Below, in pieces: positions 25,674-35,105 of a stretch of DNA of 51,020 nt. Origin of the DNA: Lentimicrobium sp. GTDB taxonomy: Bacteria; Bacteroidota; Bacteroidia; Bacteroidales; Lentimicrobiaceae. The notes beneath the pieces were generated by a model, which was given only the letters and a program-made list of their open reading frames with translations, did not search any database and was not told where the DNA came from. Both the position numbers and the translations under genes were made by a program. Each line of letters opens with the position of its first letter. The stretch's first letter is position 1. The stretch covers positions 1 through 51,020 of the forward strand of contig JANJXJ010000230.1 in assembly GCA_024709105.1 (NCBI GenBank), in the 5' to 3' direction.

Positions 25674-26882
25674 ATGAAAAAACTTTTCTTTTTAATCTTG
25701 CTTTTAACGGCAGGTCTTGCTGCCTTTGCACAGCAAACCGATAGTCTTTCAAATCAATATTCCAATACCGCCGAAAATATGCTCAGCAGCAAACCCGGGC
25801 TTGTTATCGGGGGCTATGGCGAAATCCATTACAATCAGCCTTTAAAGGAAAACAAATTCGATCTGGGTACCCTCGATGCCCACCGTTTAGTTATGTTCCT
25901 GGGCTATAACTTCTCCGGTAAAACACAATTTGTTTCTGAAATTGAATTTGAATACGCCAATGAAATCTGGATAGAGCAAATGTTTATCCAGCATAAACTC
26001 AATAATTACATTAATTTCAGGGCTGGTATTTTGCTGATTCCCATGGGCATCATCAACGAATACCACGAACCAACCACCTTTAACGGAGTGGAACGGCCAA
26101 TTATTGACAACAGGATTGCCCCGGCTACCTGGCGGGAAATCGGGCTGGGATTTCAGGGCAATATTCTACAGGCCAAAACCAGATACCAACTTTACATAGT
26201 GAATGGATTTAATGGTTACGATGGCAGCAAGGCCATGTTCTCGGGCAGCAAAGCCCTGCGCGAAGGCCGTCAGAAAGGTTCGAAGGCTTATATTCAGAAA
26301 CCTGCGGTAACCGGAAAGCTTGAGTTTTACGGTATTAAAAATCTGAATCTGGGGCTGTCGGGCTATGTTGGTGATTCTCACAGCCGCCTGTATTCAGGGC
26401 TGGACAAAGGCGATGAAAGTCTTGTGCAACGTGCCGACTCTTCGGTGGTGGGCATTTCCATGCTCGGTGCCGATGCCCGCTACAACCTGGCCGGCTTCAG
26501 ATTTACCGGTCAGTTGTATTACGTTGGCATCTCCAATACCGCACAGTACAATCAATTTACAGCCATCAACGGAAAAAACAACGATCTGGGCAGTGCCATG
26601 ATTGGCTATTATGCCGAAATAGGATACAATGTTTTTAAGCCTTTTGCAGGAATTAAAACAGAGCTGATGCCTTTTGTGAGGTACGAAGCCTACAACACAC
26701 ATCAAAAAACTGAGGGCAATCTGGCAGCCAATAACTCCTATCAGAATACCATCATCACCACCGGCCTCACTTACTCAATCACCAAAGGTGCAGTGCTTAA
26801 GGCCGACCTTCAGTTTTTAAAATCTGAAGCCGAAACCAAATACAATAAAGTCTTCAATGCCGGATTTGGCATCATGTTCTGA
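25674..26882 (+). CDS. Outer-membrane porin (OprO/OprP-like)
   Basis: 402 residues with a signal peptide (ending AAFAQ) and a barrel with the features of phosphate-selective-type porins of Bacteroidota: GGYGEIHYN at the mature N-terminus, AHRLVMFLGYNFSGKTQF, IEFEYANEIWIEQMFIQH and a C-terminal FNAGFGIMF strand. Substrate unknown. The ATG at 25674 is preferred over an in-frame TTG at 25650. It is followed after 11 bases by the FMN-binding protein gene, suggesting that the pore and the periplasmic flavoprotein work together. Confidence 0.88.
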   Translation: MKKLFFLILLLTAGLAAFAQQTDSLSNQYSNTAENMLSSKPGLVIGGYGEIHYNQPLKENKFDLGTLDAHRLVMFLGYNFSGKTQFVSEIEFEYANEIWIEQMFIQHKLNNYINFRAGILLIPMGIINEYHEPTTFNGVERPIIDNRIAPATWREIGLGFQGNILQAKTRYQLYIVNGFNGYDGSKAMFSGSKALREGRQKGSKAYIQKPAVTGKLEFYGIKNLNLGLSGYVGDSHSRLYSGLDKGDESLVQRADSSVVGISMLGADARYNLAGFRFTGQLYYVGISNTAQYNQFTAINGKNNDLGSAMIGYYAEIGYNVFKPFAGIKTELMPFVRYEAYNTHQKTEGNLAANNSYQNTIITTGLTYSITKGAVLKADLQFLKSEAETKYNKVFNAGFGIMF

Positions 26883-26893
26883 TGATTTAACCC

Positions 26894-27460
26894 ATGAACC
26901 TCCGAGTTGTAATATTTTCCTTTTTCATGCTGCTGGCAACAGGGTTTGCTCCTGTAAGCGAATCCATCAACTATCAGCCCAAAGTACTGACAAATGAACT
27001 GCAGAAAGCTGGCGTGGCTGATATTTCTGACATTACCGAAATAAAACTGCCCGATTCAGTACTGAAGTCAAACCGCATAAACGGGAAATATTTTTTGATA
27101 GAAGGGCATGAAGAAAGTCATTTCAAATACATTTATATCGGAAGGGTGAACAGCTGCCGCGCAGGTGGCTGTTCGCTGTCCGGTAATCCCGGCATGGATG
27201 TTGAATCGGAATATTTTGACTACTACATGCTCTTTGACAAGAACAAAACGGTACAGTCCATCAGAGTTTTTAACTACCAGGCTACTCACGGTCAGGAAAT
27301 TACAGCCAGAGGCTGGCTCAGGCAATTCATCGGGCATAAAAAAAATGAACCATTGCAGGTTGATAAAAACATTGATGCCATTTCAGGCGCAACCATTTCG
27401 GTTTATGCCATTACTGCTGATGTTGAACATAAGACATCGTTGCTTGGGTATGTGAACTGA
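26894..27460 (+). CDS. Periplasmic FMN-binding-domain protein, probably covalently flavinylated
   Basis: 188 residues with an N-terminal signal peptide and a C-terminal FMN-binding domain ending in D161-AISGATIS. In NqrC/RnfG-type domains the Thr of SGAT (here T167) carries FMN attached by ApbE. A GCRAGG-like segment, SCRAGGCS (C88 and C93), is a possible redox or metal site. The NYQATHGQEI stretch is also typical of these small proteins. Related single-domain proteins take part in extracytosolic electron transfer. No ApbE gene is in the window. Confidence 0.85.
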   Translation: MNLRVVIFSFFMLLATGFAPVSESINYQPKVLTNELQKAGVADISDITEIKLPDSVLKSNRINGKYFLIEGHEESHFKYIYIGRVNSCRAGGCSLSGNPGMDVESEYFDYYMLFDKNKTVQSIRVFNYQATHGQEITARGWLRQFIGHKKNEPLQVDKNIDAISGATISVYAITADVEHKTSLLGYVN

Positions 27461-27794
27461 AAGCATATGCTACACAGAAGGCTGTGGTTCCATACCTGTC
27501 AGCCTGATGAATTAGTAAGTAAAAAATTCTGAAAACAACTCAGCGGCCAATGACCAGGGTTTACATTTCTTTACACAACTTCAAAAAAACCGGGAATGAT
27601 CAGTTCAAATAACACTAACGAAGGGGATCAGAAATTTTTAAGAAATATTAAATTGGGAAGAGCTACACTTTGGCTCTTGATTCCCATTTTTCAAGTTGTT
27701 TGTATTGTACAGTCCTACCAGACTGATTGTTTATCAACCGGTTTGCTACAAATAGACCAGTGGACCAAAAAAGTTGCAATGAGCTTTGCTTAAA

Positions 27795-27826
27795 TTGGGT
27801 TCTATTAACTTTTTTAAGTATTTTTG
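27795..27826 (+). promoter_or_regulatory. Bacteroidota-type promoter of the Ig-repeat lipoprotein operon
   Basis: TTG at 27795-27797 and TATTTTTG at 27819-27826 with a 21-base spacer, 21 bases before the ATG at 27848. The rest of the 27461-27847 gap holds a doubtful 65-codon frame (27596-27793) without recognisable features. Confidence 0.6.
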
Positions 27827-27847
27827 TACATTACGTTGTAAACCAAA

Positions 27848-28717
27848 ATGATAAAGATGTTCCGCACAGTTTTCGCAATAATTCTTTTAATAGCTTTTGT
27901 TGCCCTGCAAGGGTGCTATAAAGAAATTATTTATGATGAAAACCCTTTTCTGGTAAGAAAACAGGCCTTAGACTTTAAGGGTCTGGAAACTTCGGGGTCA
28001 AGTCTTTTCCCGGGCGACACTTTGTTTATCACTGCTGTTGCTATTGGCGATGAGTTGAATTACAATTGGCATTCAGACAGTGGAATATTAACATACGATG
28101 GAAATAAAGCGTTTTTTATTTCAGACGTAGCAGGTGAATATCAGGTATATTGCGACATCACCGATAAATATGGCAATCACTCTTCAAAAACGGTTTTGGT
28201 TAATGTTGCCGTGGAGCTGATCTTTGAAACGATTAATACCAGCGATACCCTTATCCCGTTAAATCATACCACACAGCTGAATGCACTTGCATCAGGTGAT
28301 GGCTTAAGCTATAACTGGACAAGTAGTGGAGGAAACCTTATTTTTGACAAAGAAGTTGCACTTTTTTATGCAAGCACAACAGGCAAATATGTTTTAACCT
28401 GTGTTGTTACGGATAAAAATGGAAATCAAATCACCAGATCGCTCATAGTTGAAGTAGCTCCTTCTTTTATATATAAAAGCCTTACAGCTGCTCAGGATAG
28501 CATTGTAGCCGGAAATTATACTGAGATTACCGCTGATGTACTTGGTGCTAACCTAAAATATGATTGGAAATCAAACCCACCTGCAAATATTGTTGGCGAG
28601 GGTAATGTTGTACTGTTCACCATTTGTCATGCCGATATATTTGAGGTATCCTGCAAAGTTTCAGATCAGTTTGGAAACTACGAAATTAAAAGTATCCTGA
28701 TCAAAGTTACAAACTGA
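27848..28717 (+). CDS. Lipoprotein with three Ig/PKD-like repeats
   Basis: 289 residues. The signal peptide ends in a lipobox (VALQGC). Three repeats of about 83 residues follow, each with a GDxLxYNW or LKYDW strand, a G-x-x-x-F/Y-x-S/T central strand and a CxVTDKYGNxxxK last strand. The fold is like that of PKD or immunoglobulin domains. Such proteins usually bind surface partners or polysaccharide, but no specific role is visible. Its TGA overlaps the ATG of the barrel gene (TGATG), so the pair is translationally coupled. Confidence 0.78.
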   Translation: MIKMFRTVFAIILLIAFVALQGCYKEIIYDENPFLVRKQALDFKGLETSGSSLFPGDTLFITAVAIGDELNYNWHSDSGILTYDGNKAFFISDVAGEYQVYCDITDKYGNHSSKTVLVNVAVELIFETINTSDTLIPLNHTTQLNALASGDGLSYNWTSSGGNLIFDKEVALFYASTTGKYVLTCVVTDKNGNQITRSLIVEVAPSFIYKSLTAAQDSIVAGNYTEITADVLGANLKYDWKSNPPANIVGEGNVVLFTICHADIFEVSCKVSDQFGNYEIKSILIKVTN

Positions 28718-29640
28718 TGAAATATATAGCCATTATCCTTCTGATTGCAAGCTGCAGCATTAAGTTAACTTCAGCTCAATGCTGCTCAATGGGTAATCCT
28801 TCTTCCAGTTTTTCTGCAGCAGACAAAGCAACAGAGCCCGGACAGCTGGTAGTAAATTACTTTTTCAAGTACGGTTATAATGAAACCTACTTCAGAAAGA
28901 ATGTGAAACTCATTAATTATGGAATGTACAATTTCTCAGAGTATGATTTCTCAGGACTTACTGCGTATTATAGAATCAATAAGCGGTATCAGGCAGGAAT
29001 TGAAACAGGATATTATTTTAATAAATCTGTTGATTTTGCAGATCCGGTTCTGGAAGCCAGATCAAAAAACGGATTTGGATTGAGTAATTCCAATGTATCA
29101 GTTTTATACGATTTGATACGAATAACAGATTCAACGCCCGGTATAATTATTTCAGCAGGCTTCAAATTTCCTTTCAGTTTTAACCATCAAAACATTTCCA
29201 ATGTTGAGCTACCAATTGAACTTCAACCTTCTACCAATGCATTTGGTTTCAACGGATCAATTGTGTTGCAAAAAAAGGTCTTCAAAAAATATATGCTGTC
29301 TTTAATGCACAAAAGCGAATTCAATTTAAGGAATAAATATAATTATCTTTATGGAAGCATGCATATTTCCAGTATTTCAATCACCGGCCCCATCTCAAAA
29401 AAAATACATGCTGGTATTGCCTTTAGAAACGAACTAAAGATGAGTGATAAAACGCCAACAGGAGCGCTTCTGGCTTCACAGGGAAGTAATTTACTACTCA
29501 TCAGCCCCAGGCTGGAATACTATTTATTTAAAAAACTCAGTATTTATGTTAATGCTGACCTGCCAGTTTACAAATATTATTTTGGCGAACAAATCAGCAT
29601 CAAATACGCTGTGAGCAGCGGAATAATGGCAAGGTTTTAA
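28717..29640 (+). CDS. Outer-membrane beta-barrel protein, partner of the Ig-repeat lipoprotein
   Basis: 307 residues with a signal peptide followed by a mature N-terminus QCCSMGNP and then alternating beta strands to the end (SSGIMARF). The double Cys just after the cleavage site is unusual for a barrel and could be a metal or disulfide site. No family name is certain. It overlaps the lipoprotein gene by one base. Confidence 0.75.
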   Translation: MKYIAIILLIASCSIKLTSAQCCSMGNPSSSFSAADKATEPGQLVVNYFFKYGYNETYFRKNVKLINYGMYNFSEYDFSGLTAYYRINKRYQAGIETGYYFNKSVDFADPVLEARSKNGFGLSNSNVSVLYDLIRITDSTPGIIISAGFKFPFSFNHQNISNVELPIELQPSTNAFGFNGSIVLQKKVFKKYMLSLMHKSEFNLRNKYNYLYGSMHISSISITGPISKKIHAGIAFRNELKMSDKTPTGALLASQGSNLLLISPRLEYYLFKKLSIYVNADLPVYKYYFGEQISIKYAVSSGIMARF

Positions 29641-29964
29641 GTGAAATTCTTTTAGGATAAGAGCTTATCTGCTGAATAAAACGGTTGATCCTCTCATGCA
29701 TAAAATCTGACCCGCAGCGAATTTTTTGTTTCCATGACAGGATAACAAAAAATGACAATTTAAGGCTGAGGCAAAGTTCTAAAAAGTTTGCCGGTCAACA
29801 ATCATTCACGCCTTGAACAGCAAAAGGCAAAATAGCATTAAAAAGTCCATGACTTTAAGAGGACAAAAAACCTGCAAATGTTAACAAAATTCCAAATTTC
29901 GCGATAACTAATGGCCAGCTTAAAAAGATGTTCCAGGCGAAAAAATCACCTGCAAAAATCAGGA
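29641..29964. other. Convergent intergenic region
   Basis: About 324 bases between two converging genes. No gene, strong terminator or repeat was recognised. Both transcripts must end here. Confidence 0.4.
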
Positions 29965-32313
29965 TCATGGATAAACCACCACTTTGCTTGTTGCGAAGCC
30001 TGAAGTACCGCTCAGATTTAAAATGTAGGTTCCGGGTTCCACCTTGTTGCCATGCTGATTAGTCAAATCCCAAACCACCTTAATAATATCATCGGTTGTT
30101 CCATATAGTGACCAGGACATGATTTTCTGTCCGAAAACATTACAAATCTCCAGTTTCATTTCATCGGCTTCATCAGGCAGCAGTTCAATATTCAGCATAT
30201 TGTCTGCCGGGTTTGGATATGCATTAATTTGCCAGTTACCGGGCTTTTTTATTTCATAATTTACATCAGCCGTTGAGGATGTTGCACTCATCACAGCTAT
30301 TCCACGGCTCAGGCAACTGATCCAAAGTTCATAACCGCCGGGGATTGGTTTTACTTCTATGTCTTTGATTTGTCCATGAGGTACGGTTTGATCAGAAACC
30401 GGGTAAATGCCGAAATTCTGCCCGTCAAACCAGCATAATCCCGACTCTGGGTACTGTTCGCTCTGAAAATTGGCAAACCATATTTTTCCATCGGGCGAAA
30501 CGGCGAGCGGAGTAATCAACTCACCCGGAATTTCGCTGTTTGACGGACTGTAAAAGTTATAATTACCTGTATTGGGATTAATTTTGAACAATCCTTTGCC
30601 TGAACCTACCCAGATGTTACCGTTCAAATCAGTTACCGCAGCTGAGAAGGCATCACTTTGAGGGTCAAGTTCGGGAAAATCATCCACCACCCTGCTGAAT
30701 TGTTGTATTCCATTGGTTCTTAATACCTGATAGTTACTGCAGGCAAGTATAGTACCGGGTAACAAAGGATCGGGGTGAATGCTGTAACCCAATCCCAAAA
30801 ACTCAACACTAGTCCAGTTCGCGGTATTATCAGAGTAATATTCAAGATGATAATACTCGCCCAAACTCCAAAGCCTGCCCTGCGAGTCTTCGGTAAGGCC
30901 GGCAGATCTGTCATAACCATAGTTTAACGATGAATAAGAGCTTCCATCCCATTGATGCAGGAAGTTAAACATGGGATTAAGCACCACATTGCCATTGGAA
31001 GGACGACAGAAAATGGCTTCAACATTATCGGTTGGGAAGGGAAAGGAATATCCCATACCATAATTAAATTCATTAAAACCTGTCCAGCTCTGTCCATCAA
31101 ATTTCTGAAATCCACCTGTCCCGGGACCTGCATTACCTGTCAACCAAACATTGCCGTCCTGGTCAATTGATATATCATCTACCCAATAATCAATTTGCGA
31201 GGAGTTGGTGATTCTGAATCTTTGCCAGTTTCCGGTTACAGCATCTCTTCTTGCAGCGCCTTCAATTCCATTTACCCAGATGTTTCCTTCTGAATCCATA
31301 ATCATATCGCTGGTATAGGCTCCCTGTCGCCAGATTCCCTTACTTACCCATTGAGATCCGTTAAAGTGAAAAATTTCGCTGCTCAAGCCTGTGAGCAGGG
31401 CTTCGCCATCGCCAAAAGCTCTGAAAGCCCAGGTATCAGACGAAACCGGATTTTGTGCTGGTGTTACCCAGGCTCCCGCCGGGGTTAGGTAATCGAGCGA
31501 AAACGGCTGGCCTGGTTCGGTCATTCTGAAAGCCCAGAGGTTTCCTGCATCATCAACACAATCTTTTCCAGGCAAGGCCACAACTTCACCCGGATTTCCG
31601 TTTTGCGGAAGTTTTGTAAACAACTGGGTATCGCTGTCAAATTGAATCATTTCATTCCATCCTGCAGCGTCAATCCAAACTTTATAACCTCCGTTGGCTT
31701 TGGATTGTATGGCAACATTCTCGCAAAATGAGGTTAATGAAGGCCAGTTATTGGCGGTAGTGCCATAGCCCCAGTATTGCATCTGATTATTGGCAGGATT
31801 GTATCTGATGAGCCCTCCATCACCCCAGACTACTGATAATACGGCAGCCCAGATGGTACCATCAGGAGCAACTTCAAGATTAATTGTACGCCCACCGGGA
31901 TGCAATGAGTTTTCTGCATCCAATAATGTGATTGAACTTCCTCCTTCTGCCGGATCGAAACTAAGTAAACCCCGCCAGGTGGCCATCCATAATACGCCTG
32001 ATTCATCTTCGGTGATTTCCGAAATACGGGCTGACCCAACATCATAAATGCTTCCAATAGCCGGGTAATTGATATTTGAAAAATTCTCCCAGGTGTTTGA
32101 TGTAAAGTTGTATTTTGAAAACCCACCCTCTTCCCAACCGGGGACATAAGCAGCTATATAGGGATTATTATCAGGCGAAAGCCACAAAGCATCTGAATAA
32201 TCACCCATAATACCAGTATTGCCGGGAGTATAATGTCTCCAGCTGATCTGGGTTTGTGAACTTGCAGAGAGGACCAGGAAAAGAAAGGCCAGGATGCCAA
32301 AATATTTTGTCAT
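29965..32313 (-). CDS. Secreted propeller protein with T9SS C-terminal sorting domain
   Basis: 782 residues with an N-terminal signal peptide (to about residue 20) and many repeats of the SGVLWMATWRGL, GTIWAAV and GNIWVNGIEGA type forming one or two propellers (about 40-690). The C-terminal about 85 residues (from NAYPNPADNMLNI, with NVFGQK, PGTYILNL and KVVVYP) form a type A sorting domain of the type IX secretion system. The protein is thus exported to the cell surface and the tail removed. No catalytic motif is visible, so it may be a surface binding protein. Start at 32313 chosen for the signal peptide. Confidence 0.9.
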   Translation of the reverse strand: MTKYFGILAFLFLVLSASSQTQISWRHYTPGNTGIMGDYSDALWLSPDNNPYIAAYVPGWEEGGFSKYNFTSNTWENFSNINYPAIGSIYDVGSARISEITEDESGVLWMATWRGLLSFDPAEGGSSITLLDAENSLHPGGRTINLEVAPDGTIWAAVLSVVWGDGGLIRYNPANNQMQYWGYGTTANNWPSLTSFCENVAIQSKANGGYKVWIDAAGWNEMIQFDSDTQLFTKLPQNGNPGEVVALPGKDCVDDAGNLWAFRMTEPGQPFSLDYLTPAGAWVTPAQNPVSSDTWAFRAFGDGEALLTGLSSEIFHFNGSQWVSKGIWRQGAYTSDMIMDSEGNIWVNGIEGAARRDAVTGNWQRFRITNSSQIDYWVDDISIDQDGNVWLTGNAGPGTGGFQKFDGQSWTGFNEFNYGMGYSFPFPTDNVEAIFCRPSNGNVVLNPMFNFLHQWDGSSYSSLNYGYDRSAGLTEDSQGRLWSLGEYYHLEYYSDNTANWTSVEFLGLGYSIHPDPLLPGTILACSNYQVLRTNGIQQFSRVVDDFPELDPQSDAFSAAVTDLNGNIWVGSGKGLFKINPNTGNYNFYSPSNSEIPGELITPLAVSPDGKIWFANFQSEQYPESGLCWFDGQNFGIYPVSDQTVPHGQIKDIEVKPIPGGYELWISCLSRGIAVMSATSSTADVNYEIKKPGNWQINAYPNPADNMLNIELLPDEADEMKLEICNVFGQKIMSWSLYGTTDDIIKVVWDLTNQHGNKVEPGTYILNLSGTSGFATSKVVVYP

Positions 32314-32320
32314 AAAGAAT

Positions 32321-32340
32321 TTTAACAACATTTAACAACA
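32321..32340. repeat. Tandem repeat of TTTAACAACA (2 copies)
   Basis: Two exact 10-base units immediately upstream of the start of the T9SS protein. Could be regulatory or chance. Confidence 0.6.
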
Positions 32341-32582
32341 TATGTAATTATTTGTTTTCGTAAACCATAGCTTGTAATAAAATATAATGCAGATGAAGAT
32401 AATTCTGTCTGACACGATAAAGACCTTACAGGAAAATTGTTCTTTTCAACGCCGGAGCAATCATTCCTGTATATTTTTGCTGCATACATAGCAGCAATTC
32501 CTGCCTTACTTTTGTTTTTTGGCTTTTATATCAGTTTACTTTAAACAATTTAAAGGAGCGGGTGACGTTTCGCTTCAAAAAG

Positions 32583-32832
32583 TTTTAAACGATCTTCCGC
32601 CCCTACAGGGCGGAAATTTTTCTTAGTCTTCTTTTTTACCGGCCTTTCGCTCCTACGGAGCGGTAGCCTTTTCTATTGTCACAGTTTTCTTAACAACTTC
32701 CCGCTCATACGGAGCATTCAAATTTACAGTAATACATTGCCCCGTTAGGGGCAAAAGCCCGGTAAAATGATATGTGTGGAACGTATGTTCCGCCCCAGCG
32801 GCATGCCCCCCGCCGATGGCGGGGTGGGGCGG
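32583..32832. repeat. Cluster of GC-rich palindromic repeats
   Basis: At least four hairpins: TTCCGCCC/GGGCGGAA (32595-32615), CGCTCC/GGAGCG (32648-32662), TTGCCCC/GGGGCAA (32737-32754) and nested CCCCGCC/GGCGGGG inside CCGCCCC/GGGGCGG (32790-32832). The first two are preceded by variants of TTTTACCGGCC. The 32332-32923 gap has no credible gene. A 76-codon frame (32653-32883) crosses the palindromes and is unlikely to be real. Confidence 0.7.
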
Positions 32833-32923
32833 GAGATAACCTTTAAGTTCACTATGTATGCTAACTTCCCCCCTATCTCCCATGTAGCTTTTAAACCAGA
32901 TTTAAACCCTGTTTAAACCAACT

Positions 32924-33655
32924 TTAAAAACCCTGAACATCAGCCAATCTGATTACCCCATCCCTGTATACCGGCACTAAGGAATACAAATCCAAAGTCA
33001 ACAACAAATCCAGATTTGGATCAACGCCCAGTCCAATCAGTCTTTTGTAATGAGCGGTCTGCATGATGGCATCTTTGAGCCCATGTTCATTTTTCAGCCA
33101 CAGATCAGCAGCCAGAGTACATTCATCCCCTTGCTGCTGAAAACCCTGCTTTATTAGTGGGTGATTCAACAAAGCGCCGGCACATAATGTATCTTCAATG
33201 CTCAGCAGGTTTTTCCATCCTGAGCAAAGGATCACTGCATTAAAATCCTGTTTTGCAACAAATTCAGCCACCGAACTCATATTTGTAAAAGCCATGGCAA
33301 CTACAATTCCGCTGTCAGCACCCATATTCATGGCAACTGTACCATTGGTGGTGCAATAAACCAGGCTTTTCCCGATGATGGCAGGAGTATCAAAACCTGA
33401 CATGGAATTGCCAAAATCAGCAAACGGCAGTTTTAAGCCATCGCGCTCAGCAGCCACCGGAAATCCTTTCCTTTTGTATTCTTCAGCCACGGCTATGTGT
33501 GTAACCGGAATCACTTCGCTGATGCCGTAATGAAAAGCAGCTGTAAGCGAGCTGGTAAATCTGAGCACATCCACCACCACTGTGATTTGATTTTCGCGGG
33601 TTAAGCGGTGCTGATAAAGTGCAGGGCTGAGGATTACTTCTATGGTTTTAGTCAT
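32924..33655 (-). CDS. 2-phosphosulfolactate phosphatase family protein (ComB)
   Basis: 243 residues with the ComB family signatures VVVDVLRFTSSLTAA, AERDGLK..FADFGNSM, YCTTNGTVAM, and ILCSGWKN followed by EDTLCAGAL. In methanogens the enzyme removes phosphate from 2-phosphosulfolactate in coenzyme M synthesis. Bacterial members are widespread but their substrate is mostly not shown. No other sulfolactate gene is near. It is transcribed alone on the minus strand, downstream of gcvT but beyond a terminator. Confidence 0.9.
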   Translation of the reverse strand: MTKTIEVILSPALYQHRLTRENQITVVVDVLRFTSSLTAAFHYGISEVIPVTHIAVAEEYKRKGFPVAAERDGLKLPFADFGNSMSGFDTPAIIGKSLVYCTTNGTVAMNMGADSGIVVAMAFTNMSSVAEFVAKQDFNAVILCSGWKNLLSIEDTLCAGALLNHPLIKQGFQQQGDECTLAADLWLKNEHGLKDAIMQTAHYKRLIGLGVDPNLDLLLTLDLYSLVPVYRDGVIRLADVQGF

Positions 33656-33660
33656 AAATA

Positions 33661-33668
33661 CAAACTTA
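33661..33668 (-). promoter_or_regulatory. Candidate -7 element for the ComB-family gene
   Basis: Minus-strand TAAGTTTG fits TAnnTTTG and lies 5 bases before the ATG, suggesting a very short leader. No clear -33 TTG. Confidence 0.35.
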
Positions 33669-33670
33669 AC

Positions 33671-33701
33671 AAAAAACCAAATGCTCCCGGAAGGAGCATT
33701 T
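33671..33701 (-). terminator. Rho-independent terminator of gcvT
   Basis: On the minus strand AAATGCTCC and GGAGCATTT form a perfect 9-base stem with a 5-base loop, followed after two bases by a run of six T. It lies 23 bases after the gcvT stop and separates it from the ComB-family gene. Confidence 0.75.
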
Positions 33702-33723
33702 GTAAAAAGACAGATGTTTAATA

Positions 33724-34812
33724 TTATCCCTTATAAAAAGGCAGCTTTACCACTTTGGCTTTGAGTGCTTTATCGCGGATGCTGATAAAAATTTCGGTGT
33801 CGGCTTTGGCAAATGCAGCAGGAACATAACCCATACCGATGGCCATTTTTAACGAGGGAGACTGTGTACCTGAAGTGACTTCGCCAATGGTATTGCCTTC
33901 TGCATCCAGAATGGGATAGTGCTGGCGGGGAATTCCCTTGTCAATCATCTCAAAACCAACCAATTTACTGGCAACCCCTTCGGTTTTTTGTTTGAGCAAT
34001 GCAGCTTTGTTGATAAAATCCTTTTCATCGGTAAATTTGGTAATCCAGCCAAGTCCGGCTTCGATGGGCGAAGTGGAATCGTTGATGTCGTTGCCATAGA
34101 GGCAGAAGCCCATTTCCAGGCGCAGGGTATCTCGGGCTCCCAGTCCGATAGGTTTGATACCAAATTCAGCTCCTGCTTCAAAAACAGCTTTCCAGATTAC
34201 CGGGGCGTCTTCGTTGGCAAAATATATTTCGCAGCCACCGGCACCGGTATAACCAGTTGTAGAGAGGATAACGTCTTTAATACCGGCAAAATTCACTTTC
34301 TTGAAGGTGTAATACTCCATATCGGTAATAGGAGTATCGGTAAGCTTTTGCATGGCTTTAAGTGCGAGCGGGCCTTGAATAGCGAGCTGCGAAATTTCGT
34401 CGGAAGCATTGTAAAGGGTGGCTCCCATTTTGTTCTGACTGTTGCACCAGGCCCAGTCTTTATCAATATTGGCGGCATTTACCACAAGCAGGAAGGTTTC
34501 TGCATTGATGCGATACACCAGCAGGTCATCAACAATTCCTCCCTTATCGTTGGGGAAACAGCTGTACTGCACCTTACCATCGGTGAGTTTTGAAGCATCA
34601 TTTGACGTAACCCACTGCACAAAATCGAGGGCTTTGGGGCCTTTTACCCAGAACTCGCCCATATGTGAAACATCAAAAACGCCGAGAGCCTTGCGTACGG
34701 TTTCGTGTTCGATATTTAAGCCTTCGTATTGAACAGGCATGTAAAATCCGGCAAAAGGAACCATTTTGGCGCCAGCAGCCTCGTGAAATGCAGTAAAAGC
34801 TGTATGTTTCAT
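33724..34812 (-). CDS. gcvT: Glycine cleavage system T protein (aminomethyltransferase)
   Basis: Transfers the methylene group from the aminomethyl-lipoyl H protein to tetrahydrofolate, releasing ammonia. 362 residues, typical length. Family motifs visible: [15 protein letters not shown] at the N-terminus, [26 protein letters not shown], and the C-terminal [12 protein letters not shown]. The ATG at 34812 fits the family start. The longer frame to 34884 adds an unrelated sequence. The genes for the P, H and L proteins are not in the window. Confidence 0.96.
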   Translation of the reverse strand: MKHTAFTAFHEAAGAKMVPFAGFYMPVQYEGLNIEHETVRKALGVFDVSHMGEFWVKGPKALDFVQWVTSNDASKLTDGKVQYSCFPNDKGGIVDDLLVYRINAETFLLVVNAANIDKDWAWCNSQNKMGATLYNASDEISQLAIQGPLALKAMQKLTDTPITDMEYYTFKKVNFAGIKDVILSTTGYTGAGGCEIYFANEDAPVIWKAVFEAGAEFGIKPIGLGARDTLRLEMGFCLYGNDINDSTSPIEAGLGWITKFTDEKDFINKAALLKQKTEGVASKLVGFEMIDKGIPRQHYPILDAEGNTIGEVTSGTQSPSLKMAIGMGYVPAAFAKADTEIFISIRDKALKAKVVKLPFYKG

Positions 34813-34841
34813 AATCAGATTTTGTTTATTGAATTGTGATG

Positions 34842-34849
34842 CAAACCTA
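34842..34849 (-). promoter_or_regulatory. Candidate -7 element of gcvT
   Basis: Minus-strand TAGGTTTG, about 30 bases before the start codon. The nearest upstream TTG (34873-34875) gives a 23-base spacer, slightly long. Confidence 0.45.
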
Positions 34850-34913
34850 CTCATATTTTGGAATTTTATGTCCAATATCATCAAAAAATAACACCAGAAA
34901 GAAAAAAACTTTG

Positions 34914-34948
34914 TTTTGCAATTATGTAAATAAAATGGCGTATATTTG
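34914..34948 (+). promoter_or_regulatory. Promoter of rho with a long leader
   Basis: TTTTG at 34914-34918 and TATATTTG at 34941-34948 fit the Bacteroidota consensus. The leader to the ATG at 35106 is about 150 bases and holds a small stem GAGCA/TGCTC at 35020-35037 around TTCCGGGG. A long leader would allow autoregulation by Rho, as known in other bacteria. Confidence 0.55.
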
Positions 34949-35105
34949 CAGTCTCAAAACAATTTCAATCCGGCACTAACTTTCTCTTTCATTTCCAGGC
35001 AGGTTTGACAGATAAACCGGAGCATTCCGGGGTGCTCTACTTTCAACACAAATTTAATCACACTTTTTTCTCTGGATTACAGCATTAAAAATCTATTTAA
35101 TTTTT

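Noticed and set aside
32653-32883. 76-codon frame over the GC-rich palindromes
   Set aside because: It is built from repeat sequence and has no family features.
33919-34593. 224-codon plus-strand frame opposite gcvT
   Set aside because: Antisense shadow of a conserved enzyme gene.
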